A DNA stretch of 64,000 nucleotides, taken from the NCBI GenBank assembly GCA_001897375.1, contig MKSU01000016.1, forward strand, positions 213,178-277,177. Direction: 5' to 3'. Both the position numbers and the translations under genes were made by a program. Source of the DNA: Sphingomonas sp. 67-36 (GTDB taxonomy: Bacteria; Pseudomonadota; Alphaproteobacteria; Sphingomonadales; Sphingomonadaceae). The notes beneath the pieces were generated by a model. The model was not told where the DNA came from and did no database searches. It saw only the letters and a program-made list of their open reading frames with translations. Shown in pieces: positions 1 to 9,332 of this stretch (position 1 is the first letter of the stretch; every line of letters begins with the position of its first letter).

Positions 1-22
1 TCGTCCGCGCCCGTGCGCATCT

Positions 23-1702
23 TCACCGCGTCAATTTCTTGTACGCCAGCCGCGTCGGGCGATCGGCGGCGTCGCCCATGCGGCGGCGCTTGTCTTCCTC
101 ATAGCTTTCGAAATTGCCCTCGAACCATTCGACATGGCTGTCGCCCTCGAAGGCGAGGATATGGGTGCAGAGGCGATCGAGGAAGAAGCGGTCGTGGCTG
201 ATGACCACCGCGCAGCCCGCGAAGCTCTCCAGCGCCTCCTCCAGCGCGCGGAGCGTCTCCACGTCGAGGTCGTTGGTCGGCTCGTCGAGCAGCAGGACGT
301 TGCCGCCCTCCTTCAGCATCTTCGCCATGTGGACGCGGTTGCGCTCGCCGCCGGAAAGCTGGCCGACCTTCTTCTGCTGGTCCGGCCCCTTGAAGTTGAA
401 CGCGCCGACATAGGCGCGCGTGCCCAGCTCCTGCTTGCCGAAGCGGAACACGTCCAGCCCGTCGGAGATTTCCTCCCACACGTTCTTGTTCGGATCGAGA
501 TCGTCGCGGCTCTGGTCGACATAGCCGAGCTTCACCGTGGAGCCGACCTCGATCGTCCCCGAATCCGGCTGGTCCTGCCCGGTGATGAGCCGGAACAGGG
601 TGGACTTGCCCGCGCCGTTCGGCCCGATCACGCCGACGATGCCGCCCGGCGGCAGGGTGAAGGACAGGTCCTCGAACAGCAATTTGTCGCCATAGGCCTT
701 GGAAAGGCCCTGCGCCTCGATCACCTTGCCGCCGAGGCGCTCGGGAATCTGGATCAGAATCTGCGCCTTGCCGATCGCGCGATTCTCCTGCGCGGCCATC
801 AGTTCGTCGAACGCGCGGATACGGGCCTTGGACTTGGTCTGGCGCGCCTTGGGGGTCTGGCGCATCCACGCCAGTTCGTCGGCGATCGCCTTCTGGCGGC
901 CGGCCTCCTCGCGCTCCTCCTGCTCCAGCCGCTTGGCCTTCTTCTCCAGATAGCCGGAATAGTTCGCCTCGTAGGTGTAGTAACGGCCGCGATCCAGCTC
1001 CAGCACCCAGTTCACCACATTGTCGAGGAAGTAGCGATCGTGGGTGACGAGGATGACGTTGCCGGCATATTCCTTGAGGAAATTCTCCAGCCACGCCACG
1101 CTTTCGGCGTCGAGGTGGTTGGTCGGCTCGTCCAGCAGCAGGATGTCGGGCTTCTCCAGCAGCAGGCGGCATAGCGCCACGCGGCGTTTCTCGCCGCCCG
1201 ACAGATTGGTGACGGGGCTGTCCGACGGCGGGCAGCGCAAAGCCTCCATCGCCTGTTCGAGCTGGCTGTCGAGGCTCCAGCCGTCCGCGGCGTCGATCTC
1301 GGACTGAAGCTCGCCCATCTCGGCCATCAGCGCATCGAAATCGGTGTCGTCCTTCGGATCGCCCATCTCGGCGGAGATGGCGTTGAAGCGCTCGATCTTG
1401 TCGACGATCGGGCCCGCGCCCATGCGGACGTTCTCGATCACCGTCTTGGTGGGATCGAGTTGCGGCTCCTGCGGCAGATAGCCGACTCGGACGCCCTCGG
1501 CGGCCCACGCCTCGCCCTGGAAATCCTTGTCGATCCCGCCCATGATCTTCATCAGCGTGGACTTGCCGGCACCGTTCGGGCCGATGATCGCGATCTTCGC
1601 GCTCGGCAGGAATTGCAGGTGGATGTTGTTGAGCACCGGCTTGTTCGCGCCGGGGAAGGTCTTGGTCAGACCCTTCATGACATAGGTATATTGCACGGCC
1701 AT
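23..1702 (-). CDS. ettA: Energy-dependent translational throttle protein EttA (ABC-F ATPase)
   Basis: ABC-F proteins bind the ribosomal E site and tune translation to the ATP/ADP ratio; they are cytoplasmic and have no membrane part. The 559-residue product has two ABC domains: Walker A GPNGAGKST at residues 41-49 and 360-368, signature LSGGE at 167-171 and 449-453, and DEPTN Walker B motifs after each. A charged arm and linker (about 240-300, rich in K, R and E) separates them. Length matches E. coli EttA closely. The ATG at 1702 is the first in frame. It is followed leftwards by the window edge, and the pterin operon lies upstream on the same strand. Function is secure at family level; EttA rather than Uup is favoured by length and the lack of a long C-terminal coiled coil. 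Confidence 0.95.
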   Translation of the reverse strand: MAVQYTYVMKGLTKTFPGANKPVLNNIHLQFLPSAKIAIIGPNGAGKSTLMKIMGGIDKDFQGEAWAAEGVRVGYLPQEPQLDPTKTVIENVRMGAGPIVDKIERFNAISAEMGDPKDDTDFDALMAEMGELQSEIDAADGWSLDSQLEQAMEALRCPPSDSPVTNLSGGEKRRVALCRLLLEKPDILLLDEPTNHLDAESVAWLENFLKEYAGNVILVTHDRYFLDNVVNWVLELDRGRYYTYEANYSGYLEKKAKRLEQEEREEAGRQKAIADELAWMRQTPKARQTKSKARIRAFDELMAAQENRAIGKAQILIQIPERLGGKVIEAQGLSKAYGDKLLFEDLSFTLPPGGIVGVIGPNGAGKSTLFRLITGQDQPDSGTIEVGSTVKLGYVDQSRDDLDPNKNVWEEISDGLDVFRFGKQELGTRAYVGAFNFKGPDQQKKVGQLSGGERNRVHMAKMLKEGGNVLLLDEPTNDLDVETLRALEEALESFAGCAVVISHDRFFLDRLCTHILAFEGDSHVEWFEGNFESYEEDKRRRMGDAADRPTRLAYKKLTR

Positions 1703-1797
1703 GGCGGTTCGGTCGCTCCGTCGATCAGGTCACATCTGCTGGGTTGCGCGCCATGTAGGCGCGCGCGCGCCGGTTGGCAATTCGCTGGCGACGCGGT

Positions 1798-2148
1798 TCA
1801 GCGCGCGCGGACGATCTCGCACCCCACGGCGGCGTCGGGATAAACGTCCAGCTTCATCGACCGCACCCGCACCCGCCGCACGCGCGCGTCCTCCAGGCAC
1901 AGCACCGCCACCGCCTCCACCAGGGTCTCCTGCAACGCGAAGCCCCGCGCCTCGGCCAGCGCTCGAATGCCCTCGCGAACGAAATCGTAATCGAGCACCT
2001 CGCCGATCGCGTCGTTCGCGGGCGGCGCGGGATAGTCGACCGTCATCTCCACCGTCAGGCGAACGCGCTGCGGCTCCACCTCATGCGGATGGATGCCGAG
2101 GCGCATCCGCACCTCAAGCCCCTCCAGAATCGTCGTATATTCAGCCAT
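1798..2148 (-). CDS. folB: Dihydroneopterin aldolase family protein (FolB/FolX-like)
   Basis: This 116-residue protein belongs to the family that cleaves 7,8-dihydroneopterin to 6-hydroxymethyldihydropterin and glycolaldehyde (FolB) or epimerises dihydroneopterin triphosphate (FolX). Residues E23, Y54 and K99 fall where the catalytic Glu, Tyr and Lys of characterised aldolases lie, so it is probably active. It is the third gene of a tight leftward operon: its ATG at 2148 overlaps the stop of the upstream SDR gene by 8 bases, and that gene overlaps folE. The context supports pterin or folate synthesis, but the sequence alone does not separate aldolase from epimerase. Confidence 0.85.
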   Translation of the reverse strand: MAEYTTILEGLEVRMRLGIHPHEVEPQRVRLTVEMTVDYPAPPANDAIGEVLDYDFVREGIRALAEARGFALQETLVEAVAVLCLEDARVRRVRVRSMKLDVYPDAAVGCEIVRAR

Positions 2149-2890
2149 CGCGCCCTTCGAACATCACATCTCCGTCACGCTTCAGGAATCGCTGCCCGCA
2201 ATCGACGAACAGATTCTGGCCGGTCACGCTGCGCGCATCGAGCAGATAGACCACCGCCCGCGCCACCTCGTCCACACCGACCGGCCGCCCGAGCAGGTTC
2301 GCGCTCGCCACGCGGGCGAACTCGGCCCCGCTCTGGTCGCCGCTGGGCAAGGTAAGCCCCGGCGACACCGCATTGACGCGGACGCGTGGCGCCAGCGCCT
2401 GCGCCAGCATCTCGGTCGCGCCGGCAAGCGCATATTTGGTGAGGCTGTAAGAGAAAAAATCCGGATTCGGATTGGCCAGCTTCTGATCGAGCAGATTGAC
2501 CACCGCGCCGTCCTCGATATCCGGTTGCGCGGCGAGCAATTGCGCCAGCAGCGCCGGCGCGACGCAATTGACGGCATGGAGCCGCAGCGCCAGCGCGTGA
2601 TCGATCGCCTCGGGCCGGTCATAGGCGAAGGCGGACGCGCTGTTCACCAGCCCGTCGATCGCACCGCACCCCGCCTCCATCGCTCGCGCAAACAGCGCGG
2701 GCAGGCCGGCGAGGTCGGCGAGATCACCCCCCACCGCGATTCCGCCGGTCTCCTCCGCCAATGCCTCGGCGGCCGCGCGCGATGTCCCATAATGGATCAC
2801 CGGCCGATGTCCCGCCGCAGCCACCGCGCGCACGATCGCAGCGCCCAGCCGCCTCGCCCCGCCGGTGATCAGGACGGTGCGGCGCTTCAC
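2141..2890 (-). CDS. folM: SDR oxidoreductase, pteridine reductase/FolM-like
   Basis: Short-chain dehydrogenase of 249 residues. The N-terminal cofactor motif reads TGGARRLG, the arginine-containing form seen in pteridine reductase PTR1 and dihydromonapterin reductase FolM, rather than the usual TGxxxGIG. A YSLTK stretch supplies the catalytic Tyr-xxx-Lys. The GTG start at 2890 overlaps the folE stop as GTGA, and the 3' end overlaps the folB-like gene. Lying between GTP cyclohydrolase I and an aldolase/epimerase homologue, it most likely reduces a dihydropterin such as dihydromonapterin, or dihydrofolate, with NADPH. The exact substrate is inferred from context. Confidence 0.8.
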   Translation of the reverse strand: MKRRTVLITGGARRLGAAIVRAVAAAGHRPVIHYGTSRAAAEALAEETGGIAVGGDLADLAGLPALFARAMEAGCGAIDGLVNSASAFAYDRPEAIDHALALRLHAVNCVAPALLAQLLAAQPDIEDGAVVNLLDQKLANPNPDFFSYSLTKYALAGATEMLAQALAPRVRVNAVSPGLTLPSGDQSGAEFARVASANLLGRPVGVDEVARAVVYLLDARSVTGQNLFVDCGQRFLKRDGDVMFEGRDG

Positions 2891-3501
2891 TCCTTATGGC
2901 CCATCAGTGCCAGCACCTCCTTGCGGCTGCGCTCATCCTCGCGGAACACGCCCATCATCCGGCTCGTCACCATCGAGACGCCGGGGGTGCGCACGCCGCG
3001 CGCGGTCATGCAGGCATGGCTCGCCTCGATCACCACCGCGACCCCCTGCGGCTTCAGCCCGTTCCAGATACAATCGGCCACTTCGGCCGTCAGCCGCTCC
3101 TGCACCTGAAGCCGCCGCGCATAGGCATGAAGCACCCGCGCCAGCTTTGAAATGCCCACGACGTGATTCTTCGGCAGATAGGCGATGTGCGCCTTGCCGA
3201 TGATCGGCGCCATGTGATGCTCGCAATGCGACTGGAACGGAATGTCCTTCAACAGGACGATTTCGTCATAGCCGCCCACTTCCTCGAACACGCGAGAAAG
3301 ATGGCGCGCGGGGTCGTCGGCATAGCCCACGCAATATTCCCGCCATGCCCGCGCGACGCGATGCGGCGTGTCGAGCAGCCCCTCGCGCGAGGGATCGTCG
3401 CCCGCCCAGCGGATCAGCGTGCGCACCGCTTCCGCTACGTCATCCGGCACTTCCAGCTTGCCGTCCGGCCCGCGCCGGTCGCCGGGGATGCTGTCGCTCA
3501 C
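2887..3501 (-). CDS. folE: GTP cyclohydrolase I
   Basis: FolE converts GTP to 7,8-dihydroneopterin triphosphate, the first step of folate and tetrahydropterin synthesis. The sequence has the family core with the zinc-ligand region SHCEHHM, a second ligand cysteine in EASHACM, and a conserved C-terminal [13 protein letters not shown] stretch. I chose the GTG at 3501 because AGGGAG stands 6 bases upstream; in-frame ATGs at 3516 and 3522 lack a good ribosome binding site, and the open frame extends to 3621 without family similarity. It is the first gene of the pterin operon, with the SDR gene overlapping its stop. It is divergent from the TonB receptor at 3732. Confidence 0.93.
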   Translation of the reverse strand: MSDSIPGDRRGPDGKLEVPDDVAEAVRTLIRWAGDDPSREGLLDTPHRVARAWREYCVGYADDPARHLSRVFEEVGGYDEIVLLKDIPFQSHCEHHMAPIIGKAHIAYLPKNHVVGISKLARVLHAYARRLQVQERLTAEVADCIWNGLKPQGVAVVIEASHACMTARGVRTPGVSMVTSRMMGVFREDERSRKEVLALMGHKE

Positions 3502-3634
3502 TTCATTCTCCCTCATAATCATACCGCATTTGCGAAAACGTAACGGAGGCCCTTCGAAATTAGGTTCTTTAATGCAACTGTTTCCTTTCGGACACAGCAG
3601 GAAAATCTCCGTATCGTTCAACGCGTAATTTCGT

Positions 3635-3663
3635 TTGACTGGGCAAATTCCCGAACGCTAATC
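3635..3663 (+). promoter_or_regulatory. Possible promoter for the TonB receptor gene
   Basis: TTGACT at 3635-3640 is a good -35-like hexamer. The -10 hexamer 17-18 bases on is poor (CTAATC/TAATCT), so this is a weak prediction within the 230-base divergent region between folE and the receptor gene. Confidence 0.25.
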
Positions 3664-3731
3664 TCCATACCGCACCATCAAACCGCGAAATCGGCTCAAA
3701 GACCGGCGCGGACCGTAGGAGGGGGATGCTC

Positions 3732-6700
3732 ATGACCAAATCCACATTGCTTGCCGCGTCTGCACTGGCAATGACCTTTGCCGCCCCGGCGTGGGCGCAG
3801 CAAGCGGCAACCGATAGCGAAGCGCAGGTGGCGCAGACGGATATCGTCGTCACCGCCCAGCGGCAGGCGCAGCGCCTGCAGGACGTTCCGATCGCTGTTT
3901 CGGCGTTCAATGCCGAGAACCTTGAAAAGCAGCAGATCGTGAACCCGTCCGCGCTGCAACAGACGCTGCCGAACGTCACCTTCACCAAGACGAACTTCAC
4001 TTCGTCCAGCTTCACGATCCGCGGCATCGGCGACCTGTGCGTCGGCACCACCTGCGACAGCGCGACCGCGATCCACGTCAACGACATGCCGCTGCTCAAC
4101 AGCCGCCTGTTCGAGAGCGAGTTCTTCGATCTGGAGCGCGTCGAGGTGCTGCGCGGGCCGCAGGGCACGCTGTTCGGCCGCAACGCCACCTCGGGCGTGG
4201 TCAATTTCATCACCGCCAAGCCGGACCTCACCGGCATCCACGCATCCGGCGAGTTCGAATATGGCAATTATGATTCGAAGCGCCTCAAGGGCATGTTCAA
4301 TCTGCCGCTCGGCGACACCTTGGGCATTCGCGTCGCGGGCACCTGGCTGAACCGCGACGGCTATACCAAGAATCTCTACAACAACACCAATATCGACGGC
4401 CGCGATCTCTATTCGGTGCGCGGAACGTTGTCGTGGGAGCCATCGGTCGACACCCGCGTCGATCTGATCGGCTATTATTTCCACGAGCGCGACAACCGCA
4501 GCCGTATCCAGAAGCAGCTCTGCCATCGCGATCCGACCGGCGTGCTTGGCTGTTTGCCGGACAAGCTGGCTTATAACACGCTCAACGCCAATGCCACTCT
4601 CGCGACGATACTGACCAGCAAGGAATTCCTGTCATTCGCTGTATCGCCGCAACTGGCACCACTCGCACTGGGCAGCGTCTACCAGGCGCAGGACAGCTTC
4701 TCCGGTGTCGTCAACCCCGCTGATGTCCGCACGGTTAACATCGATTCTCAGCCCAGCTATTTTGCTGAAGAACAGCAATATACCTTGAAGGTTTATCACA
4801 ATTTCGGCCCGGTGAGCTTCAATTTCACCGGCGGCTACATGAAAAATACTGTCGATTCGTCGTCCGATTACAATCTGGCGGTCGAAAGATCCTATATCGC
4901 CAACCCCGGCCTCAACACGCTCTATGCCGCCGCCGTCCCCGGCGGCCCATATGCGGCGTTCGCGCCCGTTCGCAATGCACTGATCCCCAATGGGCCGGGC
5001 ACGCTGTGCCAGTCGACGTCGGACCCGAATGATGTGGGTGTCTATGGCGGTAACGGAATTTGCGCGCCGACAAGCCTCGATTTCGATCGTTCGCGTGCCA
5101 GTATCCGGCAATATTCCGCCGAGGCGCATATCGACAGCTCGTTCGATGGCATGTTCAATTTCCTGCTTGGCGCGATCTATTTCGATAGCAAGGCAACTAA
5201 TACGGATTACTACGTCAACAGCTTCGGCCTTGATTATGCCTCCGGCATCATCGGCGCCGCGAGCAGCGCGGGCACTTCATTCGCCGCGACGCCTTTTTAT
5301 CGCAACGCGACCCCCGATTTCCGCCTGAAATCCTATGGGATATTCGGCGAATCCTATTTCAAGTTCAGCGACAAGCTGAAATTGACGCTCGGCCTGCGCT
5401 ATAATCACGACGACAAGACCGTGACCGCGCGGACGATGTTCGCCAGTGATACCAAGAGCCGGCAGATGCTCACTGCGGGAGGGGCGCCGCTGCTCGATCG
5501 GGAGGGCAACCCGCTGGTCACTACTGCGGGCGCCTCGTCCACCGTTCTGGTGCCCTTCGGCACGACCAATGCCGATTCGATCATCGGCAACGGCAGTTAC
5601 GATTTCAATTCGGCCGTGCCCGGCAATCAGGCTTTCGCCTCCAGTTCGGTTAACTTCGGGCGCCTGACCGGCCGTGCGGTGCTCGATTACAAGCTCAATA
5701 ACAACAGTATGTTCTACGCATCCTATTCGCGTGGCTATAAATCTGGCGGCATCAATCCGCCGCTCTCGCCGGTGTTCGCGGTGCCGACCACCTTCGCGCC
5801 GGAGCAGGTAGATTCGTTCGAGATTGGCTCGAAAAACACCTTCGATCACGGCCGCTTGCGGCTGAATCTCACGGGATTCTATTATAAATACAAGGGATTG
5901 CAGCTCAGCCGCATTGTCGCGCGCACCTCGGTCAACGACAATATCAATGCCGATATCTACGGCGTCGAGGCGGAAGCGATTATCAGCCCGATCCCCGCAT
6001 TCGTCGTCAATGCCAACTTCAGCTATCTGAAGTCGAAGGTCGCGGGCGATCGCTATCTCGTCAATCCGCGCGATCCTTCGGGCGGCCGTTCGGATGCCGT
6101 CATCATCAAGGATCTGACCAACGCATCCAATTGCGCGATCCGCCCTGCCAACGGCTCCGGCGCGACCGCGGCGCAGGTCAATGCCTTCGTCGGCACGGTC
6201 AACGGCGCGCTTGGCTGGCAGGCGCCCACCGCGATACCAGGCACCAACACGACGGGCGCCTTCTCCGTCTGCTCGGTGCTCGCGGCTGCGGCGGCCGGGT
6301 CAATCGGCAGCTTCAATCCGGCGCTGGCCGCGTTGCAGCCGCTGCTCCAGGCGAATTTCAACGGGGGTCAGCCGGGAACGCTGCCGTTCGTAGTCGATCC
6401 CAGCGGCGTTCCGGTGAACGTGCGCGGCAACAGCCTGCCGAACGCGCCGTCCTATAAGTGGTCGGTGGGCGCGCAATATACGATCGATGCCGGCAACTGG
6501 TCGGTCGTGCCGCGCGCGGACCTTAATTATACCGGCGAGTCCTGGGGCACGATCTTCAACAAGAACCCGATCGATCGCATCCCCGGCTATGCCGTGGTCA
6601 ATGCGCAGATCCAGATCAACGGACCGGACGACCGCTTCTTCATCCGCGGCTTTGTCCAGAACCTCACCAACAACAGCGCCACGACCGGCATGTACGTGAC

Positions 6701-6782
6701 CGACCAGTCCAGCGGCCTGTTCACCAACATCTTCACCCTCGAACCGCGCCGCTACGGTGTCGCGGCCGGGTTCAAGTTCTGA
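3732..6782 (+). CDS. TonB-dependent outer-membrane receptor
   Basis: A large (1016-residue) outer-membrane transporter. A signal peptide (about residues 1-23, ending PAWAQ) is followed by a TonB-box-like TDIVVTAQR, a plug domain with the conserved VEVLRGPQGTLFGRN stretch, and a long beta-barrel ending in a C-terminal aromatic (GFKF), as expected for BamA recognition. I chose the ATG at 3732 over 3726 because AGGAGGGGG (3717-3725) is then properly spaced. The barrel is longer than in many receptors and has several large loops rich in Ala, Gly and Asn. The ligand is unknown; no transport or catabolic gene follows, only a terminator at 6792-6829. Confidence 0.93.
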   Translation: MTKSTLLAASALAMTFAAPAWAQQAATDSEAQVAQTDIVVTAQRQAQRLQDVPIAVSAFNAENLEKQQIVNPSALQQTLPNVTFTKTNFTSSSFTIRGIGDLCVGTTCDSATAIHVNDMPLLNSRLFESEFFDLERVEVLRGPQGTLFGRNATSGVVNFITAKPDLTGIHASGEFEYGNYDSKRLKGMFNLPLGDTLGIRVAGTWLNRDGYTKNLYNNTNIDGRDLYSVRGTLSWEPSVDTRVDLIGYYFHERDNRSRIQKQLCHRDPTGVLGCLPDKLAYNTLNANATLATILTSKEFLSFAVSPQLAPLALGSVYQAQDSFSGVVNPADVRTVNIDSQPSYFAEEQQYTLKVYHNFGPVSFNFTGGYMKNTVDSSSDYNLAVERSYIANPGLNTLYAAAVPGGPYAAFAPVRNALIPNGPGTLCQSTSDPNDVGVYGGNGICAPTSLDFDRSRASIRQYSAEAHIDSSFDGMFNFLLGAIYFDSKATNTDYYVNSFGLDYASGIIGAASSAGTSFAATPFYRNATPDFRLKSYGIFGESYFKFSDKLKLTLGLRYNHDDKTVTARTMFASDTKSRQMLTAGGAPLLDREGNPLVTTAGASSTVLVPFGTTNADSIIGNGSYDFNSAVPGNQAFASSSVNFGRLTGRAVLDYKLNNNSMFYASYSRGYKSGGINPPLSPVFAVPTTFAPEQVDSFEIGSKNTFDHGRLRLNLTGFYYKYKGLQLSRIVARTSVNDNINADIYGVEAEAIISPIPAFVVNANFSYLKSKVAGDRYLVNPRDPSGGRSDAVIIKDLTNASNCAIRPANGSGATAAQVNAFVGTVNGALGWQAPTAIPGTNTTGAFSVCSVLAAAAAGSIGSFNPALAALQPLLQANFNGGQPGTLPFVVDPSGVPVNVRGNSLPNAPSYKWSVGAQYTIDAGNWSVVPRADLNYTGESWGTIFNKNPIDRIPGYAVVNAQIQINGPDDRFFIRGFVQNLTNNSATTGMYVTDQSSGLFTNIFTLEPRRYGVAAGFKF

Positions 6783-6791
6783 GCAATCGAA

Positions 6792-6829
6792 GGCCGGCAT
6801 CCCTTTTCCGGATGCCGGCCGTCATTTTT
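6792..6829 (+). terminator. Rho-independent terminator after the TonB receptor gene
   Basis: A perfect 11-bp stem (6792-6802 with 6810-6820, GGCCGGCATCC and its complement), a 7-base loop, then GTCATTTTTA. It starts 10 bases after the receptor stop codon. Confidence 0.9.
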
Positions 6830-7002
6830 ACGGGCCTTTGCCGGCCTGAAGGCAACGGGTCGGCACGGTGCCGCGACGAAAGCCCCGGTCGACATCATGC
6901 CGGGGCGTGACAATCACGAAAAGGCGGCGCACAAGCGTCGCGCGCTCCAGAAGGCGTGATTCCGAAAGAGGCCGGTCAACAGGCGCAACAGGAAGGAATA
7001 TA

Positions 7003-7263
7003 ATGGCTACGACTACCAAGAGCGGCGGCATCCACGCCCCCGTCCAGCCCTCGGCGGAACTGGGCGCGATCGTCGGCAACGACAAGCTGCCCCGCAGCCA
7101 GGTGATCAGCAAGGTGTGGGACTACATCAAGTCGCACAAGCTTCAGAATCCCGAGAACAAGCGCGAGATTCTCGCCGACGACAAGCTGAAGAAGGTCTTC
7201 GGCAAGGACAAGGTGACGATGTTCGAGATGAACAAGTACATCTCGCAGCACGTCAAGGCCTGA
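7003..7263 (+). CDS. SWIB/MDM2 domain-containing protein
   Basis: An 86-residue protein made almost entirely of a SWIB domain, the fold of eukaryotic SWI/SNF BAF60b and MDM2. Small stand-alone SWIB proteins occur in chlamydiae and many alphaproteobacteria and are thought to act on DNA topology or transcription. The core runs from about residue 20 (LGAIVGNDKLPRSQVISKVW) to the end (KVTMFEMNKYISQHV). Ribosome site AGGAAGGA lies just before the ATG at 7003. It is monocistronic, flanked by terminators on both sides. The role in this organism is unknown. Confidence 0.92.
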   Translation: MATTTKSGGIHAPVQPSAELGAIVGNDKLPRSQVISKVWDYIKSHKLQNPENKREILADDKLKKVFGKDKVTMFEMNKYISQHVKA

Positions 7264-7273
7264 CGCTCTTTCC

Positions 7274-7304
7274 GGCGCCGGTCGTTTCGATCGGCGCCGT
7301 TTTT
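7274..7304 (+). terminator. Rho-independent terminator after the SWIB gene
   Basis: An 11-bp stem with one G-T wobble (7274-7284 with 7288-7298), a TTT loop, then GTTTTTC. It begins 10 bases beyond the SWIB stop codon. Confidence 0.9.
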
Positions 7305-7410
7305 CATGTCCCCGGCGCGGTGCGCCCGTAGCTCGGTGCCGGCGTGATCGCGACGGGTCAACCTTGAGCGTGCGCGGAATGCCGCGCCCCTTCGTAACAT
7401 CGCTGGAAGG

Positions 7411-7487
7411 TGGCGTCCCCGAGAGGATTCGAACCTCCGACCTGCGGTTTAGGAAACCGTCGCTCTATCCTGCTGAGCTACGGGGAC
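7411..7487 (-). tRNA. tRNA-Arg (anticodon CCT)
   Basis: The complementary strand folds as a tRNA: acceptor GTCCCCG pairs with CGGGGAC, the D arm is GCTC...GAGC, the anticodon loop is TTCCTAA (CCT reads AGG), the T loop is TTCGAAT, and CCA is encoded. The outermost anticodon-stem pair is an A-C mismatch. The 309 bases that follow to the right (7488-7796) hold no gene I can support; the open frames there have no recognisable family features. Confidence 0.95.
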
Positions 7488-7796
7488 TGACCGCCCTGCC
7501 CCTATAGGCTGCGTCAGCCACGGTCAATCGAACCCGGAAGGGGCGAATAGAGCGCTTTTCATCCCATCCAACCGCTAATCCTGCGGCTGGATTCCGGCCG
7601 TGACCGAACTCCCTTCTGATCGGCCTGCATATCGTGCGGGCGCCCGCGAACGGATACTGCGCGGCGACCCTATCGAAAGAATCCAAGACAAGGTGAGGAG
7701 CTTCCTCCCAATAACAATGCACGAGCGTATGAGGCGAACTGACAGCTGGCGCTTTCCACTCAACAATCGCATTCGCTCCAGCAACGCCCACGTCTG

Positions 7797-8225
7797 TCAG
7801 TTCAGCGTCTCCGGCGGCCGCACCGGGAACGGCAGCGGCGCCACGGGAATCCCCTCCTCCACCAGCGCCTTCGCTTCGGCAGGTGTGGCCTGGCCGTGGA
7901 TCGAGCTATGTTCGCGCTCGCCAAGGTGCATTGAGCGCGCCTCCTCGGCGAAGCGCGCGCCGACCCATTGCGATCCCTCCAGCGCCTTCGCCTGCGCCGC
8001 TGCGAGCGCTTCGAGCGCCTGTTTCATCTGTTCCGGGGCTGCCGTTTCGCCACGACCGCCCTTGGGGGAGACGCGCGGCGCCATCACCGCCTTCACCACT
8101 TCGGTCGCGCCGCAGATCGGGCAGGCGATCATCCCATTGCTCTTTTGCTCCTCGAACGTCTCGGACGAGGCGAACCACACCTCGAATATATGTGCGTCGG
8201 GGCAGCGCAGATCGAAAACGATCAC
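7797..8225 (-). CDS. DUF1178 family protein
   Basis: A 142-residue protein of the DUF1178 family: it begins MIVFDLRC and has a CPIC pair near residue 36, giving a probable zinc-ribbon-like N-terminus, then a polar, Ala/Glu-rich C-terminal half. The frame is open further upstream, but the family start is the GTG at 8225, which overlaps the stop of the nitrilase gene as GTGA. It is translationally coupled in a run with the amidase and glutaredoxin genes. Molecular function is unknown. Confidence 0.85.
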   Translation of the reverse strand: MIVFDLRCPDAHIFEVWFASSETFEEQKSNGMIACPICGATEVVKAVMAPRVSPKGGRGETAAPEQMKQALEALAAAQAKALEGSQWVGARFAEEARSMHLGEREHSSIHGQATPAEAKALVEEGIPVAPLPFPVRPPETLN

Positions 8226-9046
8226 GGCATCACCTTGACCGGTGGGATCGGCCGGCGGTGATCGATCACCGGAATGCGCCCGCGCACCGCCGTCACCGCG
8301 AGCGGATCGATGTCGACAAAACCGAGGCCGGGCGCCTCGCCCATGTCGAGCAGCACCTCGCCCCACGGATCGACTATGAGCGAATGACCATATGTCTCGC
8401 GCCCGTCCTCATGCTGGCCGGTCTGTGCCGCCGCGACCACGAAGGCAGCGGATTCGATCGCCCGCGCGCGCATCAGCACATGCCAGTGCGCCGCACCGGT
8501 CGGACGGGTGAAAGCGGCAGGGATGCTCAGCACGGTTGCCCCGGCATTGCTGAGCGCCGCGTAAAGATCGGCGAAGCGCAGGTCATAGCAGATGCTCAGC
8601 CCCAGTCGCCCGACCGGCGTATCGACCGCCACCGCCGATTCCCCGCCGGCATAAGCGGCCGATTCCCGCCAGCGCTCGCCGGTCGGCAGATCCACGTCGA
8701 ACAGGTGGAGCTTGTCGTAGCGCGCGCGCACCGCGCCCGCCGCATCGATCACGAAGCTGCGGTTCTCGAAGCGTCCGTCCGTCCGCCGAAGCGCGAGCGA
8801 GCCGAGTTCGACCCAGATTCCTGCTTCGGCCGCCGCTGCGCGAACGGCGGCGAGCACACGATCTTCATCCTCGCTCACAACCGATGCGGCGGCACGCGTC
8901 CGGTCCCGATCTAGCAGGCCCGACATTTCGGGCGTGAACAGCATCGCCGCCTCACCGCGCGCGGCAGCGTGGACCGCCTCCACCAGTTCCGCAGCGTTGC
9001 GTGCCGGATCGATCCCGGCCGTGGTCTGGGCCAGCGCGATCCTCAC
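8222..9046 (-). CDS. Carbon-nitrogen hydrolase (nitrilase superfamily amidase)
   Basis: A 274-residue cytosolic hydrolase with the Glu-Lys-Cys triad of the nitrilase superfamily: E40 in TPEMSG, K112 in YDKLHLFD and C153 in LSICYDLRF. The pattern and length are those of the Nit1/Nit2 and omega-amidase/YafV-like branch, which hydrolyse amides such as deaminated glutathione; this assignment is by family resemblance. The ATG at 9046 overlaps the glutaredoxin stop by 4 bases, and its own stop overlaps the DUF1178 start. Coupling with glutaredoxin fits a role in glutathione-metabolite repair. Confidence 0.9.
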   Translation of the reverse strand: MRIALAQTTAGIDPARNAAELVEAVHAAARGEAAMLFTPEMSGLLDRDRTRAAASVVSEDEDRVLAAVRAAAAEAGIWVELGSLALRRTDGRFENRSFVIDAAGAVRARYDKLHLFDVDLPTGERWRESAAYAGGESAVAVDTPVGRLGLSICYDLRFADLYAALSNAGATVLSIPAAFTRPTGAAHWHVLMRARAIESAAFVVAAAQTGQHEDGRETYGHSLIVDPWGEVLLDMGEAPGLGFVDIDPLAVTAVRGRIPVIDHRRPIPPVKVMP

Positions 9047-9300
9047 GGCGCGAGCAGCGGCTCCAGCTTGCCGTCCGCCTCCAGCGCGGCGAGATCGTCC
9101 GACCCGCCGACATGCCGGCCGTCGATGAATATCTGCGGTACGGTCGTGCGGCCGTTCGCGCGCTCGATCATCTCGGCACGCTTGGGGCCGCCCAGCGTGA
9201 TGTCATATTCGACCGGCTCGACGCCCCTCTCCGTGAGCAACCGCATCGCCCGCGCGCAATAGGGACAGAAGGCTTTGGTATAGATTTCCACATTCGCCAT
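9043..9300 (-). CDS. grxC: Glutaredoxin 3
   Basis: An 85-residue dithiol glutaredoxin that reduces disulfides using glutathione in the cytoplasm. The redox site CPYC is at residues 12-15, followed by the TVPQIFI cis-proline region and GGSDDLAAL, both glutathione-binding features. The ATG at 9300 gives the usual GrxC length, although the frame stays open far upstream through the comF region in another reading. It is followed by the nitrilase-like gene with a 4-base overlap. Confidence 0.95.
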   Translation of the reverse strand: MANVEIYTKAFCPYCARAMRLLTERGVEPVEYDITLGGPKRAEMIERANGRTTVPQIFIDGRHVGGSDDLAALEADGKLEPLLAP

Positions 9301-9332
9301 GGATTGCGAAGTGTGGGCGGGCGCGATGCTTG

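Noticed and set aside
7465..7791. A 108-codon open frame between tRNA-Arg and DUF1178
   Set aside because: It overlaps the tRNA and shows no family resemblance or ribosome site.
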